Assembly: GCA_017303575.1 (NCBI GenBank)
Contig: JAFLCL010000047.1
Location: 1 to 42,032, forward strand
Reading direction: 5' to 3'
DNA from: Deltaproteobacteria bacterium
GTDB taxonomy: Bacteria > Myxococcota_A > Polyangia > Polyangiales > Sandaracinaceae
DNA: 42,032 nt
Notes under the pieces: model-generated
What the model was told of the DNA's origin: nothing
Database searches by the model: none
The model's input: the letters and a program-made list of their open reading frames with translations, nothing else
Translations under genes and position numbers: made by a program
Shown here: positions 41,290-42,032 of the stretch, piece after piece
Numbering within the stretch: the stretch's first letter is position 1
How the letters are laid out: each line of letters begins with the position of its first letter

Positions 41290-42032
41290 ATGCGGGCACG
41301 AACGGTCCTCGCGACGCTGCTCGTCGCGCTGCTCCTCCCCATCGGATACGTGAGCACCTTGCGCGCGGAGCAAGCCCTGCCACGGCCACCGCCCGCACTG
41401 AACACGACGCAGCCGGATCGCCGCTGGCTCGGTGCCGAGACCTGTCAGGCCAGCGCTCCACGCGAGCTCGGTCGATCGAGCGTCCGCAACCTGCGCCTGC
41501 ACGTGGCCTCGCATCCCTCGGGCCGGCGTCCCGCGGAGTCGTTGGCTCACCGCGGCAGCACGCTCGTCGCGTGGTCGAGCGGCGAGCACGTGCTCACCAC
41601 GCGCGCGATCGGCGCCGAGCTCGGCGCGCCGCACGAGATCGCGCTCGACCAGGGCCAGAGCCTCTCGGTGCTCGCGCCCGCGAGCGGAGGACGCTTCCTC
41701 GCCGTCGCGATCGGCGCGCTGTGCGCAGGTCCCGCGCGCGGCCATTCGTGCGTGCGTGCGACCGGCCTCGCGGCGGACGGCACGGCGATCGGCACACCCT
41801 ACGCGCCCGCGCCCGCGGGTCAGAGGATGGAGCTCATCGACACCGCCCCGCTGCGCGCGCGTGATGGAACGTCCACGGGTGTGGCGCTCGCGATGGTCTC
41901 GCGCTGGGGAGGTGCGGACATCACGCTCTACCGTCTCGACGACGCGGGGCAGGTCGTGCTCGACGCGCACCCGATCCGCACCGAGGGGCCGGGTGAGTCG
42001 CCGATCGAGCACATCGTCGCGGACGGTGAGCA
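41290..42032 (+). CDS. Predicted secreted protein, cut by the right edge
   Basis: From ATG 41290 the frame (MRARTVLATLLVALLLPIGYVSTLRA...) is open to the window end, 247 codons. It starts with a hydrophobic signal-like helix and continues as an Ala/Gly/Arg-rich, beta-looking sequence with short repeats of the type S-x-L-V-A-W and G-x-x-L-A-V-A, suggestive of a beta-propeller but not diagnostic. The start is 32 nt after the preceding gene and may share its transcript. Confidence 0.6.
   Translation, partial: MRARTVLATLLVALLLPIGYVSTLRAEQALPRPPPALNTTQPDRRWLGAETCQASAPRELGRSSVRNLRLHVASHPSGRRPAESLAHRGSTLVAWSSGEHVLTTRAIGAELGAPHEIALDQGQSLSVLAPASGGRFLAVAIGALCAGPARGHSCVRATGLAADGTAIGTPYAPAPAGQRMELIDTAPLRARDGTSTGVALAMVSRWGGADITLYRLDDAGQVVLDAHPIRTEGPGESPIEHIVADGE

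Noticed and set aside
1..42032. CRISPR array, prophage, transposase, tRNA or rRNA genes
   Set aside because: No regularly spaced repeats, integrase, transposase or RNA gene signatures were found on either strand.

Overview
The window is very GC-rich, gene-dense chromosomal DNA. Its gene content suggests a myxobacterium-like member of the Myxococcota, possibly near Sandaracinus: many predicted lipoproteins, a Ser/Thr kinase fused to an AAA ATPase, GAF and nucleotide cyclase module, several lipoxygenases, membrane fatty-acid desaturases and a SWIM-SNF2 protein. This assignment is inference; no rRNA or other phylogenetic marker is present. I found no tRNA, rRNA, CRISPR, prophage or intact insertion sequence.

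Layout. Positions 1-345 (minus) hold the N-terminal part of a zinc-ribbon protein that runs off the left edge. It is divergent from a seven-gene complex I operon, nuoE-F-J-K-L-M-N (760-10086), and each direction has a good sigma70-like promoter. The operon lacks nuoA-D and nuoG-I. Its NuoL carries an extra C-terminal region of about 220 residues, and the nuoN start is duplicated around a hairpin-bearing insert. Next come envelope proteins of unknown role (10166-12644), a repeat-rich gap, a threonine dehydratase-like enzyme (12885-13850, minus) and a SWIM-SNF2 helicase-like protein (14208-17687).

Positions 17650-19852 form a rearranged locus. A DnaJ-type zinc-finger gene and its divergent lipoprotein neighbour exist as two copies that flank an alpha/beta-hydrolase lipoprotein gene. 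The second zinc-finger copy is decayed and both lipoprotein copies are damaged. Two membrane desaturases and a membrane protein follow (20142-22773), then a clear intrinsic terminator fused to a promoter, then a CpoB-like TPR lipoprotein and a LysM protein (22847-25029).

The most unusual unit is the minus-strand operon 35645-25042. Three divergent tandem lipoxygenases are joined by 2-nt and 10-nt gaps, and the last overlaps by 4 nt a 1780-residue protein with kinase, AAA ATPase, helical-repeat, GAF and class III cyclase regions. With the nearby desaturases this suggests, as a hypothesis only, a lipid-oxidation module coupled to signalling.

The right part holds a thioredoxin and a coupled small protein (minus), a RidA-like/crotonase/acyl-CoA dehydrogenase/DUF1444-like operon (40101-36384, minus) with a candidate operator before it, a secreted HExxH protein (plus) and a secreted protein cut by the right edge (plus).
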